Assembly (NCBI GenBank): GCA_001949185.1
Contig: BDGG01000002.1
Span: 6,972,772 to 7,036,771, forward strand
From: Ramazzottius varieornatus
Lineage: Eukaryota > Tardigrada > Eutardigrada > Parachela > Ramazzottiidae
Direction of reading: 5' to 3'
DNA: 64,000 nucleotides
This document shows positions 46,701 to 57,888 of this stretch, one piece after another. How positions within the stretch are numbered: position 1 is the stretch's first letter; each line of letters starts with the position of its first letter. The notes below the pieces were generated by a model, which did no database searches, was not told the DNA's origin, and saw only the letters and a program-made list of their open reading frames with translations. The position numbers were made by a program, and so were the translations under genes.

Positions 46701-49700
46701 CCAAGAGCGTCACCCTGACTGGCGCACATTTTCATGGCGCGTGACTTGAAGCGTGCGCCACTAACGATCTTGTACGTTTTGTTGGCGGCCTCCTTTGGTT
46801 TCTTCTGTAATCTTGGTTTGTATTTAATTGTGTTTCCACTTATTTTTCGAAACTTTCAGCGAAAGAGTATTGGGTTGCTATTTTTACAAGATAAGTTTAA
46901 CCGGTTATTTCTTGTCACCGTAGGTTCTCGGCGAGAAGCGTCTTTTTGGTACGCACCTGGTACCCGCAGCCGTTGACAGCTTATGGATTCGCGGTCATCC
47001 AACTACCGTGGGATTACCGGAGGAAGGTTTCCGATACTGGTTGAGAGACGAACCGCAAACACTCGTCTGGCTCAGCACCAGCTATCGCATTCGACAAGCC
47101 GAAAGACTGCGCCATTTCGTCAAGTGCTCAATTTGCAAAGCTTATCCTATCATTGGACTACGTTACCGGTAAACAGACATAAAGCTGCATTCTATAGGGT
47201 TCTGCCCTGGAGCTTACATAAAACATGACGCTGTACAGACTTTGTGTGGACCAGCGATCTAATGTTATATCTGCCTTTTATAGGTGTCTTCGATGCTACA
47301 ACTATAACATGTAAGTTTACGACTCAAGCGATAAAAGTATGGCGACCTGATCACCGATGATTGAAATTGTCTTTCTCTCTTTTGACATCCAGGTGTCAGT
47401 CGTGCTTCTTTACGGGCAAGTTCAACAAGTCACATAGACTGCGCCATCCTATCCGCGAGTACTGCTCACTCGTCAGCGCCGGACAGGAAACCAAGGACCT
47501 CATCAAGATTATGAAAAATCGAGTCTTCAAGGGAGAACAGTACGAACAGAAACCCCGGTAAGACATTTCGTCAACTTGATTGCTTGATTTGACGGTAGTA
47601 AGACACTATCATCGTGGAACTTGATACCGGAATTTTCTGCGTTTTCGTTATGACTTGACAGTTTCGGGCATGCAATATGAGTTGTTTCAGGTATATGCCA
47701 ATCTTACCCGATTCGGCTTCCGCCCTGGAAGTGGGTGCTGACTCTGAGCCCGAGACCGACAATCGTTCACGTTCCACTGTGCCCAGCCACACGAGCTTTG
47801 GTACTCCATCCGGAAGTGTCAACACCGTCAACAAGAAAGACTTCGAGGTCGACGTGGAAGTCATCAGCGAGTTTGACAGACAGGGATCCAGCTTAGGCCG
47901 CAGCAACACACATATCCCGCGGTCCGTATCAGAGCCGGTCGAAGCCCACTTGAGGTTCGCCCAAAAACAGCAGCAACACGAGCACCCACATCAGTTCCAG
48001 CAGGTCGAGGAACACGAGGAAGTGCAGCAACTGCAGCAAGTACGTCAAAGTCCAGTTCGCCAGGGAAGAAGTCCGCTGTTGGCGGAGAAAGAAGTTTTCA
48101 CATCTTCTGAGGAGGAAATGCCGGTGATGAAAGAACCCAGTCGTGTACAGACCCAGAGAGAAATTAGCCAGGTAAACGTGGGTAATGAGGCGTGGGCAAA
48201 TGAAACGAGCCACATCGTTATCCCTAGCGCCGCATGTTGCCATTAAAACTGGCTGGCAGTGTGCGCTACTTGGCAGGACGCTATGGTTCACATCATTTGC
48301 CTACGTTCCACACTGGAAAGAAAAATGAGTAACTTTTTGAAGTGTTGATTGGCTGTATTGTTTGAATGATATTATTTTCCAGATAACGGCCCAAATACTC
48401 AACTATGCCGAGGTAGACGTTCTTCTGCCCAAGTTGAAGATCGTACCGTTGAAGCAGGCGGCTCAGTCAGTGAATTACAGTCAGGTGCAAGTACCCAAGG
48501 TCCCGTTGATCCAGGAACGGAAGTATGAGGATAACCAGGCATCTCACCGAGATAACAGCAAAGAGTTTTCTTCCATCGACTATATTGACGATAGTCCACG
48601 GAGAGAACCGCAGCGATACGATGCCGCCAGACCAACGCATCCTACCAGTCTCTACCCCGCAGTGGTCGACAAGAGTTCTGTCCAGATCCAGACGGATTCG
48701 GAGGAGTTCAGGCCAACTGGGGTAGATCGATCCCATCAAAAATGGAATCAAAATGGGCAAATAATAATTGAGTTTTGTCTTGAAGGTGAAGGGAGACAAC
48801 CATTTCGAGGACAACTGGAAAATTAACGGTCAGAGGAACGCACCTAACCGGTAAGTACGTCCAGAAACTTCGGCAAGCTACCGTGGGAATGTCGACTCTG
48901 CTCAAAACTCAAGCGAAAAATTAGGCAACGATTAAAATATGCTTGCATTGTGTTGAAGAGTGATTCGTGATCAGCGCGAAGACTTGAACCAGCGACTCGC
49001 TGCTGACTCGTCGGAATCATCTTCACCTGAGCTGTTGCTGAATGGCCGGCATTATCGCCAGCCGGCAGAATACAATGCGCGCGAACGCGAAGCTATTCTG
49101 GAAAACCACTTGGCACGCCTGGAACGGACTCTCGTCGAAGGCCTCGGACCCATCTCGGTGGCCAGCACGAATTCCTCGTCGAATGGACGACCTGTCCACC
49201 TCGAGTCTTCCTCACCGGTGTGGAAAGTCGATACACGACAAGTTACCAACGGATATCATAAGGGTAAGAAACCAAACAGTGTAGCATTCGATTAGTGGGA
49301 TGACTGATTGTATTGATCTGTTGGTTCAGCGCAAACTCAACCTGATATTCGCCCGAACCCTTACATCACTCGAACCACCAGCTTCAACGACAACTTCCAC
49401 CGAAGAACCGACTCGCGGCTTCCCCCATTCCCAGTCGACAGTGCGACGAAGGCCAAAGCGTCTTCTGATCCGAATACTCCTATGAGAAAGCTTCCCTCTG
49501 TACCTCCACGAAAAGAGTCCGTGAGTGAAGCGGATTCTTTCAACGGCCATCCGGCTTACCACCCCATTCTCGACGAACTCGAAGAGAAGTTAAAGTCCCT
49601 CAACGCTCCCTTGTCTCAACGCGACCTCCGCCATCCGTTCTGGCGGCATGTCAGAGACAAGTTTGAAAACTTACTTGGATCTCAAGTCACCAAACCCGGT

Positions 49701-50252
49701 AAGTTCCTCCGACAGAATCGCCCCTTGTCATACACCTGCGTACATCCTCGTCGCAATCTATCACAGGTCGCTGTATGCAGGTGCTTAAACTTTCTGTATC
49801 ATTTTTCTCTTTTGTTCGATTGAATGTCGTTTTGTCGAGCCAATAAGGTTGTTTTGTGCTGACATTGTTCCATTGTTGTAGCATCGAGTGTGACATATCA
49901 AAGTTACGGGAAGATCGACAAAGACTATGCCAGGACGCCGGCGTCTTATGGCAACACTTCCCATACCAGCATGTGTCATCTGGACGTGACTGACGGACTG
50001 CTGCCCGTCATCAACCAGCCCAGTCCCAATGAATCTCAATCCAGCGGCTTCTCTTCGGGTCGCGAAACTGATCTGAAGTGGGAAGAGGATAGCTATAACG
50101 GGCCAGTACCTGGACGACTTCCGGCTCACAACTACCGAGCCGTACATCGCAGCAAGTCAATGGGCATGTCGAACCATCGACAAGTCAATGATGACATTGC
50201 ACAGTTGGACAAGTTACTGGAATGGCTCGATGAATTCAAACGTTCAGCATGA
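40724..50252 (+). CDS. Short dystrophin-family protein (WW remnant, EF-hands, ZZ)
   Basis: Membrane-cytoskeleton scaffold of the dystrophin/dystrobrevin family. Thirteen exons: 40724-41019, 41505-41569, 45949-46023, 46099-46484, 46924-47168, 47284-47310, 47393-47557, 47691-48171, 48383-48721, 48786-48850, 48959-49263, 49330-49698 and 49882-50252; all phases match, 1063 codons with stop. An acidic Ser-rich N-terminus leads into a WW-like segment, RFYKGHKEHRTQWDHPLL, without the first Trp. EF-hand region: YNDVRYAAYRAALKFR, LLLSLLLKLYDTSRYG, NALLHDVARIPEVLGE. ZZ zinc finger: KCSICKAYPIIGLRYR, then CLRCYNYNMCQSCFFTGKFN, then HPIREYC. The long C-terminal part is Gln/Ser-rich (residues about 450-1000) and ends DDIAQLDKLLEWLDEFKRSA. 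No calponin-homology domains or spectrin repeats occur upstream, so this is Dp71- or dystrobrevin-sized. The conserved paired coiled coil of dystrobrevins is not evident. Confidence 0.9.
41570..45948 (+). other. 4.4 kb intron 2 of the dystrophin-like gene
   Basis: No nested gene was recognised on either strand. It contains a degenerate foldback copy at 45261-45391. The size is exceptional beside the other introns of this gene (about 64-480 bases). Confidence 0.6.
45261..45391. mobile_element. Foldback element copy 9 (degenerate), dystrophin-like intron 2
   Basis: The left arm is GAGAGCTAGGCAAGCAAAAC with CAGGTGGCGCAC. The right arm is worn: ATGCGCCGGTGAAG...GGTTCGGCGTCC. Confidence 0.55.
46678..46794. 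mobile_element. Foldback element copy 10 (subfamily B), dystrophin-like intron 4
   Basis: It starts GGGAGACCGGCAAACGAAGC with TGGCGCACATTT and ends GTGCGCCACTAACGATCTTG...TTGGCGGCCTCC. Confidence 0.85.
47284..47310 (+). other. 27-base microexon within the ZZ zinc finger
   Basis: It is bounded by TATAG and GTAAGT, entered and left in phase 2. It supplies CLRCYNYN, including a zinc-ligand Cys pair of the ZZ domain, so it should be constitutive. Confidence 0.85.
48179..48312. mobile_element. Foldback element copy 11, dystrophin-like intron 8
   Basis: The left arm has GGCAAATGAAACGAGCC and TAGCGCCGCATG. The right arm is GTGCGCTACTTGGCAGGACG...TTTGCCTACGTTCCA. It starts within about 8 bases of the donor. 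Confidence 0.65.
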
Positions 50253-50773
50253 ACATTTCTCGTTTAAAGAATTTCTATTTGTACTATCGTCTATTTAAAA
50301 TCGGATTGGTCTGTGGTGTAAGTGAATGTTGTGTATAAAAAGAGCGCGTGGTTGTTGTGATTGTCGAAAACTTTTCTACGAATCCTTTGTACTGTAGCGC
50401 TATTTTATGACGTAAATTCTGCCCTCAACTATTTCTCCATATGCAGGTTGCTATTGAATAAGCTTAGATGTTTTGGTCAAGAGCATCTCCACAAGATACG
50501 GCTGATTATTCGAAAAGCTCATAGAGAAAGAAGGAGGAAATGGGACCTAGACGAAGATACTCAACATGATCAACAATTTTCAAGTGGCGCACGCCTTCAG
50601 CCAATAACACCCAAAACTGCGCCACCTGGGACAAAAATAAAACATTTTTGTCGAGCTCCCATATGTTTGTTTGTCCAGCCTGACGGAAGATTCGTACAGT
50701 TTCGAACCGTGGACAAAACAAAAAGGGAAAAGAAAGACAGGACGCGAGGACCATTCATGCAAAATGTGAGGGT
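50253..50773. other. Convergent intergenic region
   Basis: It separates the 3' ends of the dystrophin-like and hemopexin-repeat genes. An AATAAA on the plus strand at 50636-50641 lies inside foldback copy 12 and could terminate the dystrophin-like transcript. Confidence 0.4.
50541..50661. mobile_element. Foldback element copy 12, intergenic
   Basis: The left arm is degraded (TGGGACCTAGACG) but has CAAGTGGCGCAC at 50581. The right arm is TGCGCCACCTGGGAC...TTTGTCGAGCTCCCA. Confidence 0.7.
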
Positions 50774-53305
50774 TTACTTCAAGTCTTTGAGGACTCTTGA
50801 TTGGGGTACGACTGGGATGGACGAAATAGCATGCGTAAGCGTGTCCAGCTGTCTAACTAGCATTTTGAGCACCTGTTGCTGTTCTTCCAGCTGCTGCGCT
50901 ACATTTGTGCCGTTGACGCTGAGGATAAGCTGAGGTTTCCTGGTGGTACCAGGTGGCTTCAAGTTGATGACGCTGGACGTCCTACCCTCGTCCACTTCGT
51001 CGTTGTCGTCGAACAGATTAGAGACCTGCTTACCTTCTTGTTTCTTACCCTCCTCGGCTGACTTGGAAGCTTTTGACGAAGCGACTGGTTGTACTACCGA
51101 AATAGCGTCAGCAGGGACTTCAGGCACTCCCATCTCGTTAGGTTTGACGACAGAAATTTCACCGAACGGGATTTCGGCCGGCTGAGCATTGGCTTTGTTA
51201 TCCTGCGGAGCGTGCGGAACACTTGCACTACCAACTATCACGGTACCGGATGGGAACTCGACTGTAGATGAGTTGGAGGGATCGGGAAACGCCACTTGGA
51301 AATCTGGCTTCGGGCTTTGCACTGTAATAGTCTACAAACAACCACAATGGATGGTTTTGCGGACTTTTAAACAGAATGAGAAATGGCGAATAGCGTACCG
51401 TGTTCGCGCAAAGTGTGGACTTTGGCGTACAATCCAACCAGCCGGTTTCATCAGGCTGCCTTTTGGACTTCTGCACCTTGATAACCTGAGGGAGAACATA
51501 TCAGAAGTCAGAAAGCCGACCACAGTTTTCAAATTTATTGGACATACCTTCATTTTGTCATTTAGCTCATAGAGCTGATCATCACCAAGCATGAACCTGC
51601 AAAATACACACTCGTTGGTTTATCTCAGGTTGATGTTTGTTTGTTTGTTTGTTTGTTTGTTTGTTTTTTGTTACATACTGTACCTTTTTGGAAAGTCTGA
51701 TATTTTTCCGACTCACTTTCAGGCAACTTACCTTCTACCGTCCGGTGTGTTGAAGACACCGGTGACGTTCTTTGGCCCTTCGGCAATATTCGCCAACAGA
51801 TTAGGACTGTACTTGGGGTTGACCGGTGGAACGCCGTCGGGCTGGTAGAAGACAAACTTCGGTCCGCTGAGGAAGACGTAGGTGTGATGATTCAGCTGAA
51901 AGGCACCTTCCACTGGAGTCGGCACTCCGTGAAACCCGGATGATATCTGCAGTGGTTCGGGAGAAGCGATGGCACGGCGAAGCGGACGGAATTTCATGTA
52001 GGTCGAGCCCTGAAATCAATCCCGACGATTACTTTGAAGTACTCTTCCGCGCTGTAATTGCGTGGAATAACACTTACGAAGAATAGGTAGATATGGTCTT
52101 TCATCTGCAGAGCCGCCGTGATGTTGCTGCGAGCGTTCGGGAAAATGGTCTGGACATCCACCGGCCCGCCATGACTGTCGACTGCACTACCGTTTGGAGC
52201 GATCATATGGACCTTGCCGTTCTTGAAGGCCAGAACCATGTCGTCGTGAGGCACCAAAGCGTCAAACGGATACTGAAATTTGGACAGTCAGCTGTCAACT
52301 CCTGCCACTTGACGAAGGAAAAAAACTATCGGGAAACTCTGGAAAAACTGCTGCTGTTTTTCGATAGTTTTGGAAAAAGCTTACGTCAAGGCACGCTGGT
52401 TGAACTCGTTGGCAGGTGGAGCTCCCTGATGACACACTGACGGATAGTGAGCTCGCCTGCCGCTTCTTCCGGTATGTTGCATCTCCTTCGAACTGATAAA
52501 TGTTCTTCCCTCTGGCCGCATCTACGACGAAACGGAAAATGGCTATCGAGCTCATCCCAAATGAAGCTAGTCTGCCTGAGTTTGGGCTTACCGATATCAA
52601 GAGTTTTCCTCGTGTTGGCTGCAGAAAAATAGGGCACGATTACAATGGATAAAACGAGGTTAAATCAGATTGAGCAGTAAATTTTACTTGATAAAGACGC
52701 CAGGAGTCTGGCAAACATGGGCGGAAACTGGTTTATGGTTTCCGGGTGGACCAATGTAGGGTCGAACCGAATGCGTGAAACATTCTTGGCAAAACTGGAA
52801 GCCAACTCAGATCCAATTGCTATCTTCTCCGCGCTCCTGGTTACTCTTGAAGTAGTACTGCGCCGTAGTTTTGGAGTCGCTAAAATTGAACAACATTAAG
52901 ATAACGTACTATTTCTGCTCCCGTTGGATTCTAGGGTACAAACATGCAGTCACTTCCGTGCGATAGTTGCGCCACCAGACGTGCTCATGCTCAGGGGAAC
53001 AGGACGCATAAACGTAAGGATGTATGTTATCAATACGAATGTCGACTTACCGGTACTCGTACTGGAAGCGAAGAACCGGGGTGGTGGAGTTACCGGATCC
53101 TACCAAGGAAAACGAATAGATTGTGCATATGATAAACTTTAAGAAGAACGATCGGATTCGAAATTGTATTTGGTACTTGATGAGAGTCGTTGAAGTCCAG
53201 GTGAGATTTTCCTCCAGTTAGAATATTAAGTGTCGACACATTGGCCACGATTATTCCAAACGTGATAAAGGCGGGCAGCAGCATGCTGGAAATACAGGCC
53301 TGCAT
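50774..53305 (-). CDS. Secreted hemopexin-repeat protein, 566 aa
   Basis: Ten exons on the minus strand: 53305-53177, 53099-53051, 52879-52688, 52618-52592 (27 bases), 52521-52385, 52272-52078, 52009-51732, 51596-51548, 51485-51399 and 51331-50774, joined to 567 codons with stop. An N-terminal hydrophobic signal (MLLPAFITFGIIVANVST) is followed by a Pro/Ser-rich stretch. Hemopexin-like blades are DAARGKNIYQFEGDATYRK, NITAALQMKDHIYLFFGSTY, VEGAFQLNHHTYVFLSGPKF and NVTGVFNTPDGRRFMLGDD. RKKRQ after the first blade is a possible furin site. The C-terminal third is low-complexity (Pro, Ser, Val, Asp/Glu) and ends with a short helix. No metalloprotease domain is present, so it is a stand-alone hemopexin-type or vitronectin-like binding protein. 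Exons 1-4 rest on splice phase and fit only; exons 5-10 are firmer. Function unknown. Confidence 0.72.
51635..51668. repeat. TTTG microsatellite
   Basis: About eight TTTG units lie in an intron of the hemopexin-repeat gene. Confidence 0.9.
52592..52618 (-). other. 27-base microexon of the hemopexin-repeat gene
   Basis: It is bounded by CTGCAG and GTAAGC, phase 1 to phase 1, encoding NTRKTLDI plus split codons. It joins the upstream frame to the first blade; without it the frame is still kept (27 bases), so it could be optional. Confidence 0.6.
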
Positions 53306-54614
53306 GGTTCAGGACTTTCTGTGAAACCTGGTTCCTGTACAACACGGGCACTGTTGGCGAATCGGACTGAGGTTAGGTGGTTTGCTTGATGAAAGCTCGC
53401 TGAAATTCTAAAGTGTAGTGAAGTGTTGATCCTATATATATTTTCAAGTTTCTAAGTGGAAAATGGACCGATAATTGCATAATTCTTAGGCTGGCATTTC
53501 CGCGATGACGAGAGGTCCGGTCCTTCAGTCTTTTGACCGGTAGGCCTGCTAACTGTACGGGCCTATCAAATGTCCACTGCATGCAAACCCTCGTGATAGT
53601 TTCGATGACCAACTGATCATGACATGCATATAGCGTTTCCGCATATAATCTAACACGCTTCACGAATTTTCAAGCTACCTTTCTGCGATGGACAGCTGCA
53701 CGTGCCACATCACAAAACGGAATCTGGTGTTCGGAGACCCAACTTCGTCATGAGGATCTGCACGTATGAATTTGTTCAGGTACTTCATTCGAGAACCAGC
53801 GTCTGTCGGAACACAGCTGGGATGCCGGCAATTGAATTGCCCCAGATCGCTTTTCCAAGTGGCGCACACTCTTGGCCACTAAAACTGAGAGCGTGCGCCA
53901 CTTGAGACAGCGATCTGGGCGAATGTCTTTTGCTGGCGTCCCGACTAACTTTTTACCGTTACTTTACCAACTTTGCTTTGAGCCGACCGTTTGAGAGAAA
54001 TCCGTCTTCTTAGTACGCGGGTCCACGGAGTTCCAGCCGATACCGAAAAAAGGAGACAAATAAAACATTGGGCAAAGTGAGACATGTGGACAGCTGGTGA
54101 GGTTCTCATATGCATACAACACTTGTCTTACTCGACGCGCCACATGGCAAACAGACGTAGGCGCTTGCAAAAACTACTTTGTTTCGCTCAAGTGTGGCCT
54201 ACAATGAGCTGGCGTGACAAGGGGAAGTGGCGCTTCTTGATCAGGGATGAAACGGCCCAATACGGACAGGAAACATTGACAGCATTGAGTAAAGCGGTGT
54301 ACAGAGTACAGAGATCTAATGTTGCCCTATGTTGGAAAGTGAGCAACAGTACTCAGCTTCTGTTGTGTGAATCCTCAAGGCCCCATGTTTGAACTGTGGA
54401 ACAACTTTGTTACACGGGACACTTTGCTGTGATTAAGGAAAAGACCCATTTTGAGCACTTTTGAATTTCCGTGATTTTCGCGACCCTGAATTCAGCTATC
54501 TTCGAAAATGAACATCCTACTCGAATATTCGCAACTGGCACCACCATATGGATATTGTGAATCGTAGTTGATAGTGTTTTAGTCGATTTTCTACGGTTCT
54601 TCTGTCATTTGAGA
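53306..54614. other. Divergent intergenic region, no gene recognised
   Basis: It contains the 5' flanks of the hemopexin-repeat gene and VGAT, plus foldback copy 13. No TATA box is clear. Confidence 0.4.
53818..53942. mobile_element. Foldback element copy 13, intergenic
   Basis: It starts GGGATGCCGGCAATTG with CAGATCGCTTTTCCAAGTGG and ends GTGCGCCACTTGAGACAGCG with ATCTG...GCTGGCGTCCC. The inner 25-base arms pair nearly perfectly. Confidence 0.85.
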
Positions 54615-57579
54615 ATGCAGAGGAATATGCAAAGGTATTTCGACAGAGCCAAGGAGTGGTACGTGGACAATGTCCAAGCCAGTAATATCCAGCATGATTC
54701 GGAGAAGGTGGAGTTTATGCATGCGGGAGACTACGGTCATGAGGATTACGACAACTATGGCGAGCAACCTAACACTTTCGCGAACTATCAGACATATGAC
54801 GAAAATGGGGAGCAGATGCCGAATGGATTTAGCAATCAAAATGGAAGTTATGGGACTTATGGTCACGTTGGTGAATATGAAGAGTTTTCCGAAGGTGTGG
54901 CATCCAAGCACCACATTTCGGAATGGCAGGCTGGGTGGAACGTTACCAACGCCATTCAGGTACGCGACGTATATATCTCGTGCGAAAGTATGCTCTGGTC
55001 AGTGGATATTTTGGCAAAGTGAAAATGAGTTGGAAGAGGGTTTCGGTTATGAGATATGGGAAAGGTCGCGGGTTGAAAGCTGGTTTCTAATTTCAGCCAA
55101 ATTAAAACGGTGTACGTCTTGGAGCCCATTTGTATCCAAGACATGCTCAGATGCAATCACGCACGGGAATAATCAGATTCTAACAGCAAACAGATCGCTG
55201 TAAAAGGCAATTCAAAATCGAGCGCAAAGGCGTTTGCGCTGAACGCACTTAGAAAGCAGATGGTCCTTTACCATGATTGCCCCAAGCACGCCTTACATGG
55301 ACGAACACAGGCATGCAGACCATTAAGGAACACGGTTTGCTAAAACTTCCACACTGCAGGCGCCCGATATATCTCTTCGTATCCGTTTTCGAAGCCTGAT
55401 CGGTTTTTCGGAAAGTTTTTAAATTAGATTGATACATCGCGGTCACTTCGTCTTACGGTATCGACCTTCTGAGAAGCGTGATTATCTCAGAACCTATTTA
55501 CCGAAGGAAACATCAGACGGACCATGTCAGCACAGGCGAAATGTATCCGTCTGATGATGCAGTGGTCTTTATTCTGTCAACGCTAATAAGGCAATATATA
55601 AGCGTTTCAGGTTTTACACTGCTTGTTTGCTGCGCAAGCAGCTTTGCACACAGCTGGATCTAAGCAAGTAAACTTCTCCAAACACCGCTTTTTTCCTCCC
55701 GGTTCTTCTGTTCACACAAAACGCTAAACGACAGTAGCGTAGCGCAAAAAGCAGGTTCACAGCCACTTTGAGGAGCTCTTCGAAAACGCCCACAGCCATA
55801 GCGTCAATCTGCGCATATGGGAAATCTCAAGAGCCACGCCCACTTCTAAACAACCATGGCGCTCAAATAAGAATCCTTTTCGAAACTTCGCTGTGAAACA
55901 AACTGTTTTTACCGTTGGTAAAACTAACTACCGCAGAAGAAAGCAACTTCATAACTTTTATAAAATTACAAGTTGGATACTGAATGTAGCACCGTAAAAA
56001 CTTCTCGCCCGGTTTCCTGATTTTGTAATATTTCAAAATATTCGCACTAAATTGGCTGTATTTTCAGGGTATGTTTGTGGTCAGTTTCCCATATACCGTT
56101 CTCAAAGGAGGCTATTGGGCCATCATATCAATGGTCTTTTTTGCGTACATTTGTTGCCACACCGGGAAAATATTAGTGGAATGTCTCTACGAGCCCAACC
56201 TAGATGGTATACCTGTTCGAGTTCGTGGGTCCTACATGGACATTGCCACCGCTGTCTGGGGTCCTCGGTGGGGTGGCTGGTTAGTAACTGCTGCCCAGCT
56301 GATCGAGCTGCTGATGACGTGCATCCTCTACACGGTTCTTTGTGGTGACCTTATGGAGGGAAGCTTTCCAGACGCCGCCATCGGTGCGAACGGCTGGATG
56401 ACCATTGCTTGCATCATCCTGCTATCTTGTGCTTTTCTCCGGAATTTGCAGTCCGTTTCTTTTCTCAGCTTCTGGTGTACCGTAGCTCACTTCTTCATCA
56501 ATGCCATCATCCTCGGCTATTGTCTCCTGCAAATCAAAAACTGGCATTGGAGCGCGGCAAAATTTGAAATCGATATTTACTCGTTTCCCATCGCTTTGGG
56601 CGTGGTCGTTTTCAGGTACGCCACTCCCAACAAGATATGAAAAATGTATCAGTTTCGTTCTGATTTTACAGTTTATTTTGATTCAATATTTTAGATAGAT
56701 GGGAGACCCAAACGAAACGTACGATTGTTATCTTGAATGACGCACGTTTCGAGCAAATAATAATCAAAACGTTCGCCACTTGACGTATCGATCTTGAACG
56801 TTTCGTTTGCCGACCTCCCAGGTAGGTTAACTGATAAGTTTACGTCTGTTAGATTTGTAAATTCGTACTGCGCACTAATTCTTGATGTATTTTCCAGCTA
56901 TACTTCCCAAATATTCCTCCCAACACTGGAAGGTTCCATGGCGAAGCCCGATCGTTTCAACACCATGTTAAACTGGTCACACATTGCCGCTGCAATCTTC
57001 AAAGCTCTCTTTGCTTACGTGGGCTTCCTGACTTGGGGCTACGAAACACAAGAAGAAATAACCAATAATCTGCCCACGCAAGGTTTTAAAGCTACGGTCA
57101 ATATTATTTTGGTGATCAAGGCTCTGCTGAGCTACCCGTTGCCCTTCTTCGCGGCGGCCGACACGTTGGAGCATGCGCTGTTCCGCAACAAGCCCGAGAC
57201 GCCATTTCCGTCTTTTCGCAACCCGGACGGCTCACATAAGCCTTGGGGCATCGTCATGAAGATGGGCTTGGTTTTCTCAACACTAATCATGTCCATCGTC
57301 ATCCCGCATTTCACCACGCTAATGGGACTTATTGGCAACTTTACGGGGACCATGCTGAGCTTCATATGGCCTTGCTATTTTCACATGAGACTGAAATGGG
57401 ATACCCTGGAATGGTGGATCATCTCCCTTAACGTTTTCATCATTTGTCTCGGCTTCATCATTGGCAGTGTTGGGATATATTATTCTACGTGGGAACTGAT
57501 TCGGGCGTTCCAAGGGGAAGACGTCCACAAGGTTCTACCGATCCTGGCAGCCAACATCACCCACCTGCACAAGTTCTGA
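54615..57579 (+). CDS. SLC32A1: Vesicular GABA/glycine transporter (VGAT/VIAAT, SLC32)
   Basis: Proton-coupled vesicular importer of GABA and glycine in synaptic vesicles, amino acid/auxin permease family. Three exons: 54615-54959, 56068-56615 and 56898-57579, joined to 525 codons with stop, essentially the length of mammalian VGAT. The acidic, Tyr/Gly-rich cytosolic N-terminus (about 100 residues) precedes TM1: WNVTNAIQ|GMFVVSFPYTVLKGGYWA. Later signatures are CHTGKILVECLYE, LRNLQSVSFLSFWCTVAHF, FSYTSQIFLPTLEGSM and FFAAADTLEHALFR. The start is the first ATG after an upstream in-frame stop. Intron 2 contains foldback copy 14. AATAAA at 57721 fits as the polyadenylation signal. The next gene downstream, convergent, encodes the GABA-degrading enzyme SSADH. 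Confidence 0.95.
56700..56820. mobile_element. Foldback element copy 14 (subfamily B), VGAT intron 2
   Basis: The copy is intact: TGGGAGACCCAAACGAAACG with TGACGCACGTTT, and AACGTTCGCCACTTGACG ending CGTTTGCCGACCTCCCA. Confidence 0.9.
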
Positions 57580-57888
57580 AACCCGCCAATCCGGTTCAAC
57601 CATCCCAGTGATCCTTAGGCATAACTCAAAATATTATTGTACCCAGAATGTAAAATTTTCCTCTGTATTTTCCTTTCATTGTGTTGCATGCTGATCGGGT
57701 GCTTCTCTTCGTAGAGGTGCAATAAAAAACTCTACGAATTAAAAAATTTACATCTTTGTTCAAAGAGTGAGGATTTTTTCTGTGAATGTGGGTTTGAAGT
57801 TCAGTAAAAGGTAAAACATAAAAATTTCCATAAGTCTTTCTAGAAAACGAACCGGAGGATGCTTTATGTGAAATACCTTTTGCCTATT
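57580..57888. other. Convergent intergenic region
   Basis: It holds the VGAT 3' untranslated region and the SSADH 3' flank. No clear minus-strand AATAAA was found. Confidence 0.5.
57721..57726 (+). terminator. AATAAA polyadenylation signal of VGAT
   Basis: It lies 141 bases after the VGAT stop codon in AT-rich sequence. Confidence 0.6.

Noticed and set aside
47100-47120. ACTGCGCCATTTCG as a foldback arm
   Set aside because: It is coding sequence of the ZZ-domain exon of the dystrophin-like gene.
48722-48826. Continuation of the dystrophin-like frame past 48721
   Set aside because: A GTAGAT donor at 48722 and an acceptor at 48785 give a 64-base intron, after which all downstream phases match; read-through would end the protein early.
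52805-52880. Alternative frame in exon 3 of the hemopexin-repeat gene (SKTTAQYYFK...) with an in-frame TGA
   Set aside because: It needs a 39-base intron or stop read-through and fails to join the first blade; the other frame fits all phases from signal peptide to stop.
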